DNA from: an uncultured Ectothiorhodospiraceae bacterium
GTDB lineage: Bacteria > Pseudomonadota > Gammaproteobacteria > Nitrococcales > Nitrococcaceae
DNA: 64,000 nucleotides
Direction: 5' to 3'
Assembly (NCBI GenBank): GCA_913055565.1
Contig: CAJXKP010000007.1
Location: 1-64,000 of the forward strand
Shown: positions 1 through 11,364 of the stretch, piece after piece
How positions within the stretch are numbered: the stretch's first letter is position 1
Layout of the letters: each line of letters opens with the position of its first letter
The notes under the pieces: generated by a model
The model's database searches: none
What the model saw: only the letters and a program-made list of their open reading frames with translations
What the model was told of the DNA's origin: nothing
Program-made: the position numbers and the translations under genes

Positions 1-552
1 GTCATCGTCCACCTCACCGCTAGGCTGCTGACTCGCCGGCAGGCGTTGGAGCAGCATCCCGGCCGCAACCTGCTCATCGGCCGCAAGCCAGACCCGCGTG
101 TCCAACTGCTCCGATTCCCGGAAGTACTTCTCGATCGCCCCGGCGAGTGAACCGGCGGCGAGATCGACCACACCCTGATAGCGATCATTCTGATCGTCGG
201 CATCGATGGTGATCGCCAGCGCCCCCTGGGGCGCCTGCTGATCGAGCGCGAGATCCGGGAGATCGCCATCGCTGCGCGCCAGGGCCCGCATCCCGCCATC
301 GCTGGTGGCCTGGACGACCAGCAGCTTGAGCGGCCCGTTCGCCTGGACCTGCAGGGTCAATCTGCCCGTGAACTTCAGAGTCGCGAGCAACAGTGACGTC
401 GCGGCGAGCGCCTCGCCGACGAGGCGCGATAGCACAGGCGGATGCGCCGCGCGCTGGACGACCTCCCGATACAGGTCGCCAAGCTGGACGAGCTCGCCAC
501 GCACATCCGCCCCCTCGAACAGGAACCGATACAGGCGATCGCCCTCACCCAT
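1..552 (-). CDS. hslO: Hsp33 redox-regulated chaperone (partial, C-terminus outside window)
   Basis: The 184 visible residues match the N-terminal substrate-binding domain of Hsp33: an RFLFEGADVRGELVQLG start, a GEALAATSLLLATLKF helix and a later ACG-free YQGVVDL strand. Hsp33 is a cytosolic holdase activated by oxidation of a C-terminal four-cysteine zinc centre. That centre would lie beyond base 1, so it cannot be checked here. Full-length family members are about 290 residues. I chose ATG at 552 (preceded by GAGGGAG); an in-frame ATG at 576 is an alternative. The gene follows gatB on the same strand with a short gap, so it may be read from the gat promoter. Confidence 0.88.
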   Translation of the reverse strand, partial: MGEGDRLYRFLFEGADVRGELVQLGDLYREVVQRAAHPPVLSRLVGEALAATSLLLATLKFTGRLTLQVQANGPLKLLVVQATSDGGMRALARSDGDLPDLALDQQAPQGALAITIDADDQNDRYQGVVDLAAGSLAGAIEKYFRESEQLDTRVWLAADEQVAAGMLLQRLPASQQPSGEVDDD

Positions 553-587
553 GGATGCTCCCTCGCCGCCTGACATCGATCCCCCGC

Positions 588-2018
588 TCAACCGAGCTTC
601 TGCTTGAGGATGTCGTTGACCTGTTGCGGATTCGCCTTGCCGCCCGAGGCCTTCATGACCTGCCCCACGAAGAAGCCCAGTAGCTTGTCCTTGCCGCCTT
701 GGTACTCGGCAACCTGATCGGGGTTATTGGCGATGACCTCATCAACCATGGCCTCGATCTCGCTGGTATCGGTCACCTGCTTCAGGCCCTTGGCCTCGAT
801 GACCGTATCGGCGTCGCCCTCGCCGGCCCACATCGCCTCGAAGACATCCTTGGCGATCTTACTGGAGATGGTTCCGTCGGTGACGCGCTGGATCATGCCG
901 CCGAGCCTCTGCGGTGAGACCGGGCTCTCCGTAATGCCCAGCCCTTCCTTATTCAGGGCCCCCGACAGTTCGTCCATCACCCAATTCGCCGCCAGCTTCG
1001 GGTCATCACAGGCCCCGGCGGCAGCCTCGTAGTAATCCGCCAGCTCGCGGCTAGCGGTCAACACACCCGCGTCGTAGCTCGATAGCCCATACTCGCTCTC
1101 GAAGCGCGCCTTCCGCGCGTCCGGCAGCTCCGGCATGTCCGAGCGCACATCGTCGATGAAGGCGGGGCTAACCTCGATCGGCAGCAGATCCGGATCGGGG
1201 AAGTAACGATAGTCGTCGGCGCCTTCCTTCGTCCGCATGGTCCGCGTCTCGTTGCGGTCGGCGTCGTAGAGACGCGTCTCCTGCGGTATCGAGCCGCCGT
1301 CCTCGCGGATCTCGATCTGGCGCTCGATCTCATGGTTAATCGCGCGCTCGACAAACCGGAAGGAATTGACGTTCTTCAGCTCGGCGCGGGTGCCGAACTC
1401 ACGCTCGCCCTTGGGGCGCACCGAGACGTTGGCGTCACACCGGAACGAGCCCTCCTGCATATTGCCATCGCAGATATCCAGATAGCGCACGATGGTATGG
1501 AGCTTCTTCATGTACGCGACGGCCTCTTTGGCCGAACGCAAATCCGGCTCCGAGACGATCTCCAGCAGCGGCGTACCCGCGCGATTGAGATCGATGCCGG
1601 ACATGGCCTCGAAGCCCTCGTGCAAACTCTTGCCGGCGTCCTCTTCAAGATGGGCGCGGGTCACCCCGACGCGCTTGGTGGTGCCGTCGTCGAGCTCGAT
1701 ATCCATCTGGCCGCTGCCGATCAGCGGCAGATCGTACTGCGAGATCTGATAGCCCTTGGGCAGATCGGGGTAGAAGTAGTTCTTGCGCGCGAACACCGAG
1801 CGGGGCGCGATGTCCGCGCCTAGCGCGAGGCCGAGTTTAACGGCATAGCGCACGGCCTGCTCGTTGAGCACCGGCAACACGCCGGGCATGCCGAGATCAA
1901 TGGCGCTCGCCTGCCGGTTGGGCTCCGCCCCGTACGCGGTCGGTGCGCCCGAGAAGATCTTGGTTTGGGTCGAGAGCTGGACGTGGATCTCCAACCCGAT
2001 GACGCTTTCCCATTCCAT
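588..2018 (-). CDS. gatB: Asp-tRNA(Asn)/Glu-tRNA(Gln) amidotransferase subunit B
   Basis: The 476-residue protein begins [13 protein letters not shown] and contains the GatB/PET112 signature [18 protein letters not shown] near residue 95, then ends in a YqeY-like tail domain with a [13 protein letters not shown] segment. GatB binds the mischarged tRNA, carries the kinase/transamidase site and receives ammonia from GatA. Length is normal for the family. It is the last gene of gatC-gatA-gatB, 30 bases after gatA. Having GatCAB implies that Gln-tRNA and/or Asn-tRNA is made by the indirect route in this organism; whether glnS or asnS is also present cannot be seen in this window. Confidence 0.97.
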   Translation of the reverse strand: MEWESVIGLEIHVQLSTQTKIFSGAPTAYGAEPNRQASAIDLGMPGVLPVLNEQAVRYAVKLGLALGADIAPRSVFARKNYFYPDLPKGYQISQYDLPLIGSGQMDIELDDGTTKRVGVTRAHLEEDAGKSLHEGFEAMSGIDLNRAGTPLLEIVSEPDLRSAKEAVAYMKKLHTIVRYLDICDGNMQEGSFRCDANVSVRPKGEREFGTRAELKNVNSFRFVERAINHEIERQIEIREDGGSIPQETRLYDADRNETRTMRTKEGADDYRYFPDPDLLPIEVSPAFIDDVRSDMPELPDARKARFESEYGLSSYDAGVLTASRELADYYEAAAGACDDPKLAANWVMDELSGALNKEGLGITESPVSPQRLGGMIQRVTDGTISSKIAKDVFEAMWAGEGDADTVIEAKGLKQVTDTSEIEAMVDEVIANNPDQVAEYQGGKDKLLGFFVGQVMKASGGKANPQQVNDILKQKLG

Positions 2019-2048
2019 GCCGGATTCCTCTTAACCGCAGCGCCGGGG

Positions 2049-3503
2049 CTAGTCGATGCCGGCCGGCGCGCGCTTGTGATAGTCGGTAACGCGCTGGAAC
2101 TGATCCGCGACGTTGAGCAGCTGCCCCTCGTCGAAATAGTCGCCGATGAGCTGTAGGCCCACGGGCCGACCACCGCTCTCGCCGGCCGGGATGGAGACCG
2201 CCGGCAGGCCCGCCAGATTGACCGCGATGGTGTAGATATCAGAGAGATACATCTGCACCGGGTCCTCGCTCTTCGAGCCGATATCGAAGGCCGGTGTGGG
2301 CGCCGTCGGCCCCATCAATACATCGACCTCGGCGAGGGCCTGGACGAACTCATCGCGAATGAGCCGACGCACTTGCTGGGCCTTGCGGTAGTAGGCGTCG
2401 TAGTAGCCCGCTGACAGGGCATAGGTCCCGACCATGATGCGGCGCTTGACCTCGGGGCCGAAGCCCTCGCCCCGCGAGCGCTTGTACATATCGTCCAGCC
2501 CCTGGGGATCCTGGCAGCGGTAACCGTAGCGGACCCCGTCGAAACGGGACAGATTGGAGGACGCCTCCGCCGGGGCGATGACGTAGTAGGCCGGCACGGC
2601 CAGGTGGCTGCTCGGCAGCGAGACCTCGCGAATGCTCGCCCCCAGGCGCTCGTACTCGGCGACGGCGGCGTTGACGGCCTCTCGGGTGCCGTCATCCATG
2701 CCCTCGCCGAAGAACTCCTTGGGCAGACCGATGGTCAGGCCGTCGAGCGACTGCCCGAGTGCCTCGCTGTAGCGTGGCACCGGTCGGTCCGCGGCGGTGG
2801 AGTCGCGCTCATCGACCCCGGCCATGACCTCCAGCATGAGGGCGAGATCCTCGGCACTGCGCGCCATGGGCCCGGCCTGATCGAGGCTGGAGGCGAAGGC
2901 GACCATGCCGTAGCGCGAGACCCGTCCATAGGTGGGCTTGAGCCCGCTGATGCCGCACAGCGCCGCCGGCTGCCGGATCGAGCCACCGGTGTCCGTCCCC
3001 GTCGCTCCGGGGGTCAGGCGCGCCGCCACGGCCGCCGCCGAGCCGCCCGATGAGCCCCCGGGCACGGCATCGCGGTGCCACGGATTGCGCACGGCACCGT
3101 AGACGCTGGCCTCATTGGATGAGCCCATGGCGAACTCATCCATGTTCGTCTTGCCGAGGATGACGGCCCCGGCCGCCTTGAATTGGGCGACGACATGGGC
3201 GTTGTAGGGCGGCGCGAAGTTATCCAGCATGCGGCTGCCGCAGCTGGTCTTAAGATCCTCGGTGCAGAAGATGTCCTTCAACGCGATGGGGATGCCGGTC
3301 AGCGGCCCCGCGTCGCCACGCTGGCGGCGGGCGTCGGCCTCCCGCGCCGCTGCGCGGGCGCTATCGGCATCCACCGTAATAAAGCTGTTCAGGCTAGCGT
3401 CGAGGCGGCGGATACGATCCAGGTAGGCCTCAACGAGCTCAAGGCTGGTAACGTCACCGCCCGCCAGGGCGGCCGATAGTTCGGCGATGGTCTTATCGTG
3501 CAT
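2049..3503 (-). CDS. gatA: Asp-tRNA(Asn)/Glu-tRNA(Gln) amidotransferase subunit A
   Basis: This 484-residue amidase-signature enzyme hydrolyses glutamine and channels ammonia to GatB. The Ser-cisSer-Lys triad is visible: Lys76 in [10 protein letters not shown], Ser151 in the [14 protein letters not shown] loop and Ser175 in [11 protein letters not shown]. The open frame extends 104 codons further upstream without homology, so I placed the start at the ATG at 3503 (MHDKTIAEL), which matches the family N-terminus. It lies 31 bases downstream of gatC and 30 bases before gatB, consistent with one gatCAB transcript. Confidence 0.97.
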   Translation of the reverse strand: MHDKTIAELSAALAGGDVTSLELVEAYLDRIRRLDASLNSFITVDADSARAAAREADARRQRGDAGPLTGIPIALKDIFCTEDLKTSCGSRMLDNFAPPYNAHVVAQFKAAGAVILGKTNMDEFAMGSSNEASVYGAVRNPWHRDAVPGGSSGGSAAAVAARLTPGATGTDTGGSIRQPAALCGISGLKPTYGRVSRYGMVAFASSLDQAGPMARSAEDLALMLEVMAGVDERDSTAADRPVPRYSEALGQSLDGLTIGLPKEFFGEGMDDGTREAVNAAVAEYERLGASIREVSLPSSHLAVPAYYVIAPAEASSNLSRFDGVRYGYRCQDPQGLDDMYKRSRGEGFGPEVKRRIMVGTYALSAGYYDAYYRKAQQVRRLIRDEFVQALAEVDVLMGPTAPTPAFDIGSKSEDPVQMYLSDIYTIAVNLAGLPAVSIPAGESGGRPVGLQLIGDYFDEGQLLNVADQFQRVTDYHKRAPAGID

Positions 3504-3534
3504 GGTGTCGTGCCGTCCGAAGTGGGTAGGTCGA

Positions 3535-3825
3535 TTACTGCTCGATAACGCGCGGCACGAGGTAGAGCCCCGCCTCGGCGGCGGGAGCGAGTGCCTGGAA
3601 GCGCTCGCGCTCGTCGATGTGGGTGACCTTATCGGGGCGCAGCCGCTGAGCCATATCCAACGGATGGGCCATGGGCTCCACGCCCTCGGTATCCACCGAA
3701 CCGAGCTGCTCCACAAACGCCAGTATCTCGGAGAGATTCTCCGCGTAGTCCGGGATATCGCGCTCGTCGATGGCGAGGCGCGCCAAATGGGCGATCTCGC
3801 GAACTTGATTGGCATCGAGTGCCAT
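3535..3825 (-). CDS. gatC: Asp-tRNA(Asn)/Glu-tRNA(Gln) amidotransferase subunit C
   Basis: The 96-residue protein has the short GatC fold, starting [19 protein letters not shown] and containing [10 protein letters not shown], the segment that wraps around the GatA-GatB interface. GatC stabilises GatA and has no catalytic residues. The start was set at the ATG at 3825 because the 22 upstream in-frame codons have no family similarity. It is the first gene of the gatCAB group and is divergent from mreB, with 119 bases between the starts for two promoters. Confidence 0.95.
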   Translation of the reverse strand: MALDANQVREIAHLARLAIDERDIPDYAENLSEILAFVEQLGSVDTEGVEPMAHPLDMAQRLRPDKVTHIDERERFQALAPAAEAGLYLVPRVIEQ

Positions 3826-3875
3826 GCGCCAGCTCCGTTCTATAGGCTCCAGGGTCAGGTTGTAACCTAGCATAG

Positions 3876-4988
<1,113 letters not shown>

Positions 4989-5085
4989 GCGGGCAGGAGC
5001 TCGCCGTGATGCCGGGCCGAAACCAAACGATGCCGCGCCTGTCCTATCGGTAGTTAGACGTTAAGCCGCTTGTGGCGGCTACGAG

Positions 5086-5940
5086 GTGGCGCGTATCAAG
5101 CCGCTATTCTCACAAGGGCCGTCGGCCACGCCCCGCTTAGTTATCGCGATCCTGCTATCGATCGTCCTCATGGGGGTGGACCACCGCCATGATGTCCTCG
5201 AGCCCGTGCGTCAGACGCTCTCGGCCGCCGTTCACCCCATTCGGCTGACAGCCCAGATGCCGCTGTCGCTCCTCGACGCCGCAACGGATCAGATGCGTAG
5301 CCGTGATGAGCTGACCGCGAGACTCGAGCAATTACGGCGCCAGCAGTTGCTCTACGAGGCACGGCTGCAGCGCCTGGATGCCCTCGAGGTCGAGAACATC
5401 CGGCTGCGGGAGCTCTTAGACTCCTCCCACAATCTGGCCAACCCGGTGCTCATCGCGGAGCTCATCGAGATCGATCTCGACCCGCAGCGCCACCTGATCC
5501 AGATCAACAAGGGCAGCAACGACGACGTCTACGCCGGCCAGCCCGTGCTCGATGCCAACGGCGTGGTGGGCCAAGTCGACGAGGTGGGGCGGTTCTCCGC
5601 GCGAGTACGCCTCATCACCGATCCATCCCACGGTCTGCCGGTACAAATCAATCGTAACGGTCTGCGCGCCATCGCCTCGGGGACCGGTCAGCGGCATCGA
5701 CTCCAGATCAAAAGCGTTACCAACAACGCCGATGTCCGAGAGGGCGATCTGCTGGTGACATCGGGCCTGGGTGGGCGTTTTCCGCAAGGCTACCCGGTCG
5801 CTCGCATCGACAACGTGACACAACGCCCGGGCCGCGCGTTCGCGCGCGTCGAGGCCGCGCCCATGGCGGCCCTTAATCGAATCCAGGAGGTCCTGCTGGT
5901 CAGAAACCGCGGTCAAACGGATACGGAGCCCGAGCCATGA
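5086..5940 (+). CDS. mreC: Rod-shape-determining protein MreC
   Basis: The 284-residue protein has one N-terminal membrane helix (about residues 15-33), a coiled coil rich in Glu/Leu/Arg (about 65-110) and a periplasmic beta-barrel region containing GLPVQINRNGLRAIASGTG. MreC is the periplasmic scaffold linking MreB/MreD with PBP2-RodA. The start is GTG at 5086, 97 bases after mreB, with only a weak ribosome binding site (ACGAG). It overlaps mreD by four bases (ATGA), implying coupled translation. Confidence 0.93.
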   Translation: MARIKPLFSQGPSATPRLVIAILLSIVLMGVDHRHDVLEPVRQTLSAAVHPIRLTAQMPLSLLDAATDQMRSRDELTARLEQLRRQQLLYEARLQRLDALEVENIRLRELLDSSHNLANPVLIAELIEIDLDPQRHLIQINKGSNDDVYAGQPVLDANGVVGQVDEVGRFSARVRLITDPSHGLPVQINRNGLRAIASGTGQRHRLQIKSVTNNADVREGDLLVTSGLGGRFPQGYPVARIDNVTQRPGRAFARVEAAPMAALNRIQEVLLVRNRGQTDTEPEP

Positions 5941-6425
5941 TGGCAGCCGAGCACCGCGGCGGTTGGTTGATCGTCGTCAGTATCTTCGCGGCCCTGGTTC
6001 TGACGGCCTTGCCCTTACCTGAGACGGCTAGCGCGTGGCGCCCCGAATGGACCGCCTTAATCCTGGTCTACTGGTGCCTCGCGCTCCCGGAGCGCGTGGG
6101 CATCGGCTGGTCATGGTTCGTCGGTTGCCTACAGGATGTCCTCCAGGGCCCCGAGCTCGGCACCCATGGCCTCGCCTTCGCCATTGCCGCCTATCTCACG
6201 ATCCGCCTGTATCAGCGCTTACGTGTGTTCCCCGTCTGGCAGCAGGCCCTCGCCGTACTGGTCCTGCTATTACTGATTCGGCTGATCCTGTTCTGGATCG
6301 ACGGTCTGCTGGGCCGGCCAACCCCCAACTGGAAGCACTGGCTGCCGGCGCTGACGGGCACCCTGGTCTGGCCGTTGGTGTTCATGCTACTCAGGCGACT
6401 ACGGCGCCGTTTTAACGTGCGCTAG
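5937..6425 (+). CDS. mreD: Rod-shape-determining protein MreD
   Basis: This 162-residue, highly hydrophobic protein has about five membrane spans and a GCLQDVLQGPELGTHGLAF segment typical of MreD. It is an inner-membrane partner of MreC in the elongasome. Its ATG overlaps the mreC stop codon. A second in-frame ATG follows immediately, so the true start could be 5940. mrdA starts 13 bases downstream. Confidence 0.93.
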   Translation: MMAAEHRGGWLIVVSIFAALVLTALPLPETASAWRPEWTALILVYWCLALPERVGIGWSWFVGCLQDVLQGPELGTHGLAFAIAAYLTIRLYQRLRVFPVWQQALAVLVLLLLIRLILFWIDGLLGRPTPNWKHWLPALTGTLVWPLVFMLLRRLRRRFNVR

Positions 6426-6438
6426 GTGATATAAGCGC

Positions 6439-8292
6439 ATGGAACTGGACCCCATCAAGGACCGCCACCACCACGCCGGCATGATTCGCCGCCGGCTGAT
6501 CGTCGGACTGGTCGGTGTCATCGCCCTGGCCACCACCCTCGTGGCGCGCAATGCCTACCTACAGGTGACGGGCCACGAGCACTACAGCCAGCTCGCCCAA
6601 GACAATCGCGTCCGATTGGTACCGATACCGCCGACGCGCGGCCTGATCTATGATCGCGACGGCGAGCTCCTGGCGGAGAACGTCCCCGCGCACCGCCTGG
6701 TCATCACACCGGATCAGGTCCCGGACCTGTCGGCCACCCTGGAGCGGCTCGGTGAGATCATCGAGCTGCGCCCCTCGGATATCGAGCGCTTCCATGAGCA
6801 GCGCAAGCGCGGGCGCCCCTTCCAGGCTATACCGCTGAAACACCAGCTCTCGCCCGAGGAATACTCCCATTTCGCCGTGAACCGGCATCGTTTCCCGGGG
6901 GTCGAGACCGAGGCCGAGCTGGTGCGCCACTACCCCCAGGGTAGCGTTGGCGCGCACGCCATCGGGTACGTGGGCCGGATCAGCGAGAGCGAGCTTCGCC
7001 GCGTCAATCCCGATGAGTACCAGGGCTCGAGCAACATCGGCAAAAGCGGCGTGGAGGGCTTCTACGAGAAACGCTTGCACGGCGAGGTCGGCGTCAAGCG
7101 CGTGGAGACCAATGCCGCCGGGCGCGTGTTGCAGACGCTCGAGCGCCAACCGCCAACGCCCGGACAAGACCTGCACCTGAGTCTCGACGTCGATCTCCAA
7201 CGCGCCGGCGAGCAGGCCCTGGGCGAACGCAGCGGCTCGGTGATCGCCATCGACCCCGATAACGGCCAGGTCCTAGCCCTCGTTAGCAAGCCGACCTTCA
7301 ACCCCAACCTATTCGCCACGGGCATCGGCATCGATGAATACCGTCGGCTCCAAAGGGACCCACGGCGCCCGCTGTTCAACCGCGCCATTAACGGGCAGTA
7401 CCCACCGGCATCCACGATCAAGCCGTTCGTCGCCCTGGCGGCGCTAAGCCGCGGGGTGCGCGCGCCCGACGACACGGTGTATTCCACGGGCCGCTACAGC
7501 CTGCCGGGGGTTGATCACGTCTGGCGTGGCTGGAAGGAGGGAGGTCATGGCGAGATCAATCTCAAGCAGGCAGTCGCTCAGTCCTCCGACATCTATTTCT
7601 ACGACATGGCCTACGACCTCGGCATCGAGGCCATGCACCAGTTCCTGGCACCGTTCGGATGGGGCCAGGCCACCGGCATCGACCTCAAAGGCGAGGACAC
7701 CGGCATCCTGCCCTCGAAGGCCTGGAAACGTCGCAACAAGGGTGAATCCTGGTATCACGGCGAGACACTGATTACCGGGATCGGGCAGGGCTTCTTCCTT
7801 AGCACCCCCATGCAACTGGCTAAGGGCACGGCCATAATGGCGAACCGCGGCCATAGCGTTACCCCGAGGCTGCTGAGTGGCGTCCGGCCGCCGGGAGAGG
7901 AGACCGCCCACCAGGTCGAACGCGAGACGAGCCCATCCGAGCTCTTCAATGACGTCGAGGCGTCCCAATGGCAGTTCGCACACGAGGCCATGATCGAGGT
8001 CGTCCACGGCGAGCGCGGAACGGCCCGCGCCATCGGCCGCGACGCGCCCTACCGGATTGCCGGCAAGACCGGTACCGCCCAGGTGTTCGGCCTCGGTAAG
8101 GACGAGGAATACGACGCCGCGGAGCTGCCGCGGCGTCTCCACGATCACGGCCTGTTCATCGCCTTCGCGCCCGCACCGGATCCCGAGATCGCGGTGGCCG
8201 TGGTGGTCGAGCACGGCGGTGGCGGCAGCAGCGCCGCGGCCCCGGTGGCGCGCGATGTGATGGATGCCTGGCTCACGGATGACGCCCCATGA
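6439..8292 (+). CDS. mrdA: Peptidoglycan DD-transpeptidase MrdA (PBP2)
   Basis: The 617-residue class B penicillin-binding protein crosslinks lateral-wall peptidoglycan together with RodA. One N-terminal transmembrane helix (about 18-36) precedes a pedestal domain. The catalytic motifs are intact: STIK with the nucleophile Ser325, SSD at 382-384 and KTG at 543-545. It overlaps rodA by four bases (ATGA), the usual mrdA-rodA arrangement. A GGGGSSAAAP-like glycine/alanine-rich stretch near the C-terminus is a minor local feature. Confidence 0.97.
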   Translation: MELDPIKDRHHHAGMIRRRLIVGLVGVIALATTLVARNAYLQVTGHEHYSQLAQDNRVRLVPIPPTRGLIYDRDGELLAENVPAHRLVITPDQVPDLSATLERLGEIIELRPSDIERFHEQRKRGRPFQAIPLKHQLSPEEYSHFAVNRHRFPGVETEAELVRHYPQGSVGAHAIGYVGRISESELRRVNPDEYQGSSNIGKSGVEGFYEKRLHGEVGVKRVETNAAGRVLQTLERQPPTPGQDLHLSLDVDLQRAGEQALGERSGSVIAIDPDNGQVLALVSKPTFNPNLFATGIGIDEYRRLQRDPRRPLFNRAINGQYPPASTIKPFVALAALSRGVRAPDDTVYSTGRYSLPGVDHVWRGWKEGGHGEINLKQAVAQSSDIYFYDMAYDLGIEAMHQFLAPFGWGQATGIDLKGEDTGILPSKAWKRRNKGESWYHGETLITGIGQGFFLSTPMQLAKGTAIMANRGHSVTPRLLSGVRPPGEETAHQVERETSPSELFNDVEASQWQFAHEAMIEVVHGERGTARAIGRDAPYRIAGKTGTAQVFGLGKDEEYDAAELPRRLHDHGLFIAFAPAPDPEIAVAVVVEHGGGGSSAAAPVARDVMDAWLTDDAP

Positions 8293-9416
8293 ATCCGGTA
8301 AGCAGCCCCGCCGGTCGCGGCCATCAGCTCACGCCCCTGCAACGGCGCCTCCATCTCGATGGCCCGCTGCTGTTATTGATTGCCCTGCTAACGGCCCTTG
8401 GCTTGGTGGTGCTCTACAGCGCGGCGGACAATAGCCTGGCGGCGGTGCAGCAACAGGCCATCCGCCTATCCGTGGCGGCCGCGGGCCTGATCATCGTTGC
8501 CCAGATACCGCCTCAGCTGATGCGAGTCCTCGCGCCCTGGGGATTCGGCCTCGCGATTATCACCCTGGTAGCCGTGCCCTTTATCGGCATCGAGGGCGGG
8601 GGCGCCCGTCGCTGGATCGCCCTCGGACCCATAAACATCCAGCCATCGGAGCTCATGAAGATCGCACTGCCGGTGGCGCTCAGCGCCTATCTCGCGGGCC
8701 GTCATCTGCCGCCCCGCCTACCGGATCTGATCGCGAGCCTGGTTCTGATCGCGCTTCCGGTGGCGCTTATCGCCATCCAGCCCGATCTGGGGACGGCCAT
8801 CCTGGCCGCGGCAACCGGGTTCTTCGTGGTCTTCCTGGCCGGGCTGCAATGGCGTTACATCATTGGCGCCACCGTGGCCGCCATCCCAGCCATCGCTGCG
8901 TTCTGGCACTACATCATGCAGGACTATCAGCGCGAGCGGGTTCTAACCTTCCTCAACCCCGAGCGCGAGCCGCTCGGGGCGGGTTACCACATCATCCAGG
9001 CCAAGATCGCGATCGGCTCCGGCGGCGTCTACGGTAAGGGATGGCTCAACGGCACCCAGGCCCACCTCGATTTCCTCCCCGAGCGGCAGACGGATTTCGT
9101 GTTCGCCGTGCTCGCCGAGGAGCTGGGCTTCGTCGGCGTCTGCGCGCTCATCGGGATCTACCTCGCTGTTGTCGCCCGCGGGCTATGGATCGCCAGTCAG
9201 GCCCAGGATGACTTCGGTCGCCTCCTGGCGGGCGCGGTGTCTTTAACCTTTTTCGTCTACTGCTTCGTTAACATCGGCATGGTGAGCGGACTGCTACCCG
9301 TGGTCGGCCTACCCCTGCCGCTTATCAGTTTCGGCGGCACCTCGGTAGTGACGCTCATGGCGGGCTTCGGTATTCTCATGGCAGTCCACACCCATCGACG
9401 CACCTGGTCCGGCTAG
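8289..9416 (+). CDS. rodA: SEDS-family peptidoglycan glycosyltransferase RodA
   Basis: The 375-residue polytopic protein has about ten membrane spans and the SEDS motifs QPSELMKIALPVA, QPDLGTAIL and, near the C-terminus, GLPLPLISFGGTSVV. RodA polymerises lipid II and works with PBP2 (the gene immediately upstream) during elongation. The start overlaps the end of mrdA by four bases. Confidence 0.97.
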   Translation: MNPVSSPAGRGHQLTPLQRRLHLDGPLLLLIALLTALGLVVLYSAADNSLAAVQQQAIRLSVAAAGLIIVAQIPPQLMRVLAPWGFGLAIITLVAVPFIGIEGGGARRWIALGPINIQPSELMKIALPVALSAYLAGRHLPPRLPDLIASLVLIALPVALIAIQPDLGTAILAAATGFFVVFLAGLQWRYIIGATVAAIPAIAAFWHYIMQDYQRERVLTFLNPEREPLGAGYHIIQAKIAIGSGGVYGKGWLNGTQAHLDFLPERQTDFVFAVLAEELGFVGVCALIGIYLAVVARGLWIASQAQDDFGRLLAGAVSLTFFVYCFVNIGMVSGLLPVVGLPLPLISFGGTSVVTLMAGFGILMAVHTHRRTWSG

Positions 9417-9445
9417 CAACGGGGCGGCTTGCGCCGGGAGAGCTC

Positions 9446-10438
9446 ATGACCCTGATTCGTTCGCTTATCGTTACCGTCGGCCTGGCGCTCATCGCCACCC
9501 TCAGCGGGTCCGCTTTGGCCGCCGATGATGCCGCCACCGAGTTTCGCGAGTTCGCTGAGCGCATGGGCCAACGCCACGGCATGGACCGTGACCAGGTGGC
9601 ATCCTGGCTGTCGGCCAGTGAACGCCAACAGTCCATCATCGATGCCATCTCCAGCCCCGCTGAGGGATTACCCTGGCATCGCTATCGCAAGATCTTCGTC
9701 ACCAGCAGCCGCATTAACGGTGGCATGCAGTTCTGGCGCCGCCACGAGGCGCTGCTCGAGCGCGCGGAGGCCCGCTACGGCGTTCCGCCCGCGGTTATCG
9801 TAGCCATCCTGGGCGTGGAGACGCGTTACGGCCAACACACGGGCAGCCATCGGGTCATCGACGCGCTACGTACCCTGGCCTTCGATTATCCGCCGCGCGC
9901 CGATTTCTTTCGCAGTGAGCTGGAAGCCTATCTCCTGTTGACCTCGGAGCAGGGCATCGACCCACTGACCCCCAAGGGATCCTACGCCGGCGCGCTCGGT
10001 CTACCCCAGTTCATACCCAGCAGTTATCGCGCCTACGCGGTCGATTTCAACGACAACGGGCGGACGGATCTGTGGGGTGAGACAGCCGATGCCGTCGGCA
10101 GCGTCGCCAACTACCTCGCCGAGCACGGCTGGCGATCCGAGGAACCCGTTGTGGCACGCGCCGAGGTGAGCGGTGAGGACTGGCGCGCCTTCGACACCAG
10201 CGGCCTCAAGCCCAACACGACGATCGCTGAGCTTCGCGCCGCCGGCATCGACGTGCCATCGGATTACCCTGACGACAGCGAGGCGCGCCTGTTCGTGCTG
10301 GCCGGCGAGGACGGCAATCAGTACTGGGCCGCGCGCCGCAACTTCTACGTGATCACTCGCTACAACCACTCCGCGCTCTACGCCCTTGCCGTCCACCAAT
10401 TGGCCGAGTCGATACGCCAGCGCCGAGAGGCTCGCTGA
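9446..10438 (+). CDS. mltB: Lytic murein transglycosylase B
   Basis: The 330-residue protein has a signal peptide ending around SGSALA (residue 26) and the MltB/SLT fold, with catalytic Glu125 in ILGVETRYGQ and a GALGLPQFIPSSYR motif. It cleaves the MurNAc-GlcNAc bond to give 1,6-anhydroMurNAc ends. No clear lipobox is visible, so it is probably soluble periplasmic rather than a lipoprotein. An RBS (GGGAGAG) lies upstream of the ATG. The stop codon overlaps the rlpA start (TGATG). Confidence 0.94.
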   Translation: MTLIRSLIVTVGLALIATLSGSALAADDAATEFREFAERMGQRHGMDRDQVASWLSASERQQSIIDAISSPAEGLPWHRYRKIFVTSSRINGGMQFWRRHEALLERAEARYGVPPAVIVAILGVETRYGQHTGSHRVIDALRTLAFDYPPRADFFRSELEAYLLLTSEQGIDPLTPKGSYAGALGLPQFIPSSYRAYAVDFNDNGRTDLWGETADAVGSVANYLAEHGWRSEEPVVARAEVSGEDWRAFDTSGLKPNTTIAELRAAGIDVPSDYPDDSEARLFVLAGEDGNQYWAARRNFYVITRYNHSALYALAVHQLAESIRQRREAR

Positions 10439-11298
10439 TGAAGGCACGTCTGTTAGGCGTCATCCTGGTAGCGCTGGCCCTGCTGAGCGGCTGTGCCACC
10501 GGACCGGACAAGGACGACTACGCCGCGGCGAGCTCGGAAGCGGCCGGTAAACCCAGGCAACCCGCCACCAGCGAGTCGAGCAGCACCGCTGATAGCTACA
10601 CCATCGCTGGCGAGACCTATAACGTGATGACCTCCGCTGACGACCATGTCGAGCAGGGAATCGCCTCCTGGTACGGCAAGAAGTTCCACGGCAAGCAGAC
10701 CGCCAATGGCGAGCGCTATGACATGCATGCCATGACCGCGGCCCATCGGGAGCTGCCGCTGCCCAGCTATGTTGCCGTGGAAAACCTGGAGAACGGACGC
10801 GAGGTCGTCGTTCGAGTCAACGACCGGGGCCCCTTCAAGCGAAACCGAATCATCGACCTCTCCTACGAAGCGGCATCAAGGCTGGCCATGATGGAGGCGG
10901 GGACGGCGCCGGTGGAGATTCGAACCGTCGGCCGACCGGACGAAGGTAGCGAATCGGCGACTACCACCGGAATCGGCTCGACCACGGAGCAGGTCAGCGA
11001 GAGCAGCGCCAAGGCATCAGCAGGCGAAGTGGATTACTATGTACAGGTCGGGGCGTTCGCCGAGCGCGATAACGCCTACCGCATGGCCGGGCGCGCCGAC
11101 GCGGCGGACTTGGCGCCATCGGTAGACGTCAGCAAGCACCGTCGTTCCGGAAAGCAGCTGTACCGGGTGCGCGTTGGCCCCCTATCGGACGCCGAACACG
11201 TGGACCGCGTTACCGCCGGGCTGACTGAAGTCGGCATCACCGACAGCCATGTGGTCATCGAGCCAGCAACCGGGTCGCAGGGAACCGCAACGCGATAG
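10438..11298 (+). CDS. rlpA: Septal ring lytic transglycosylase RlpA (lipoprotein)
   Basis: The 286-residue protein has a lipobox LLSGC ending at Cys19, a double-psi beta-barrel domain (about 70-160) with GIASWYGKKFHGKQTANGE and RVNDRGPFKRNRIIDLS, and a C-terminal SPOR domain beginning at YYVQVGAFAERDNA (about residue 200). RlpA cleaves denuded glycan strands, and SPOR targets it to septa. A Ser/Thr-rich linker separates the domains. It sits between mltB and dacA, as in many gammaproteobacteria. Confidence 0.94.
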   Translation: MKARLLGVILVALALLSGCATGPDKDDYAAASSEAAGKPRQPATSESSSTADSYTIAGETYNVMTSADDHVEQGIASWYGKKFHGKQTANGERYDMHAMTAAHRELPLPSYVAVENLENGREVVVRVNDRGPFKRNRIIDLSYEAASRLAMMEAGTAPVEIRTVGRPDEGSESATTTGIGSTTEQVSESSAKASAGEVDYYVQVGAFAERDNAYRMAGRADAADLAPSVDVSKHRRSGKQLYRVRVGPLSDAEHVDRVTAGLTEVGITDSHVVIEPATGSQGTATR

Positions 11299-11364
11299 AC
11301 CGCACAACTAAGGCAGCGACAGGGGGTTGCCGGCACAGGCCACCCCGATGACACACAACCGAGA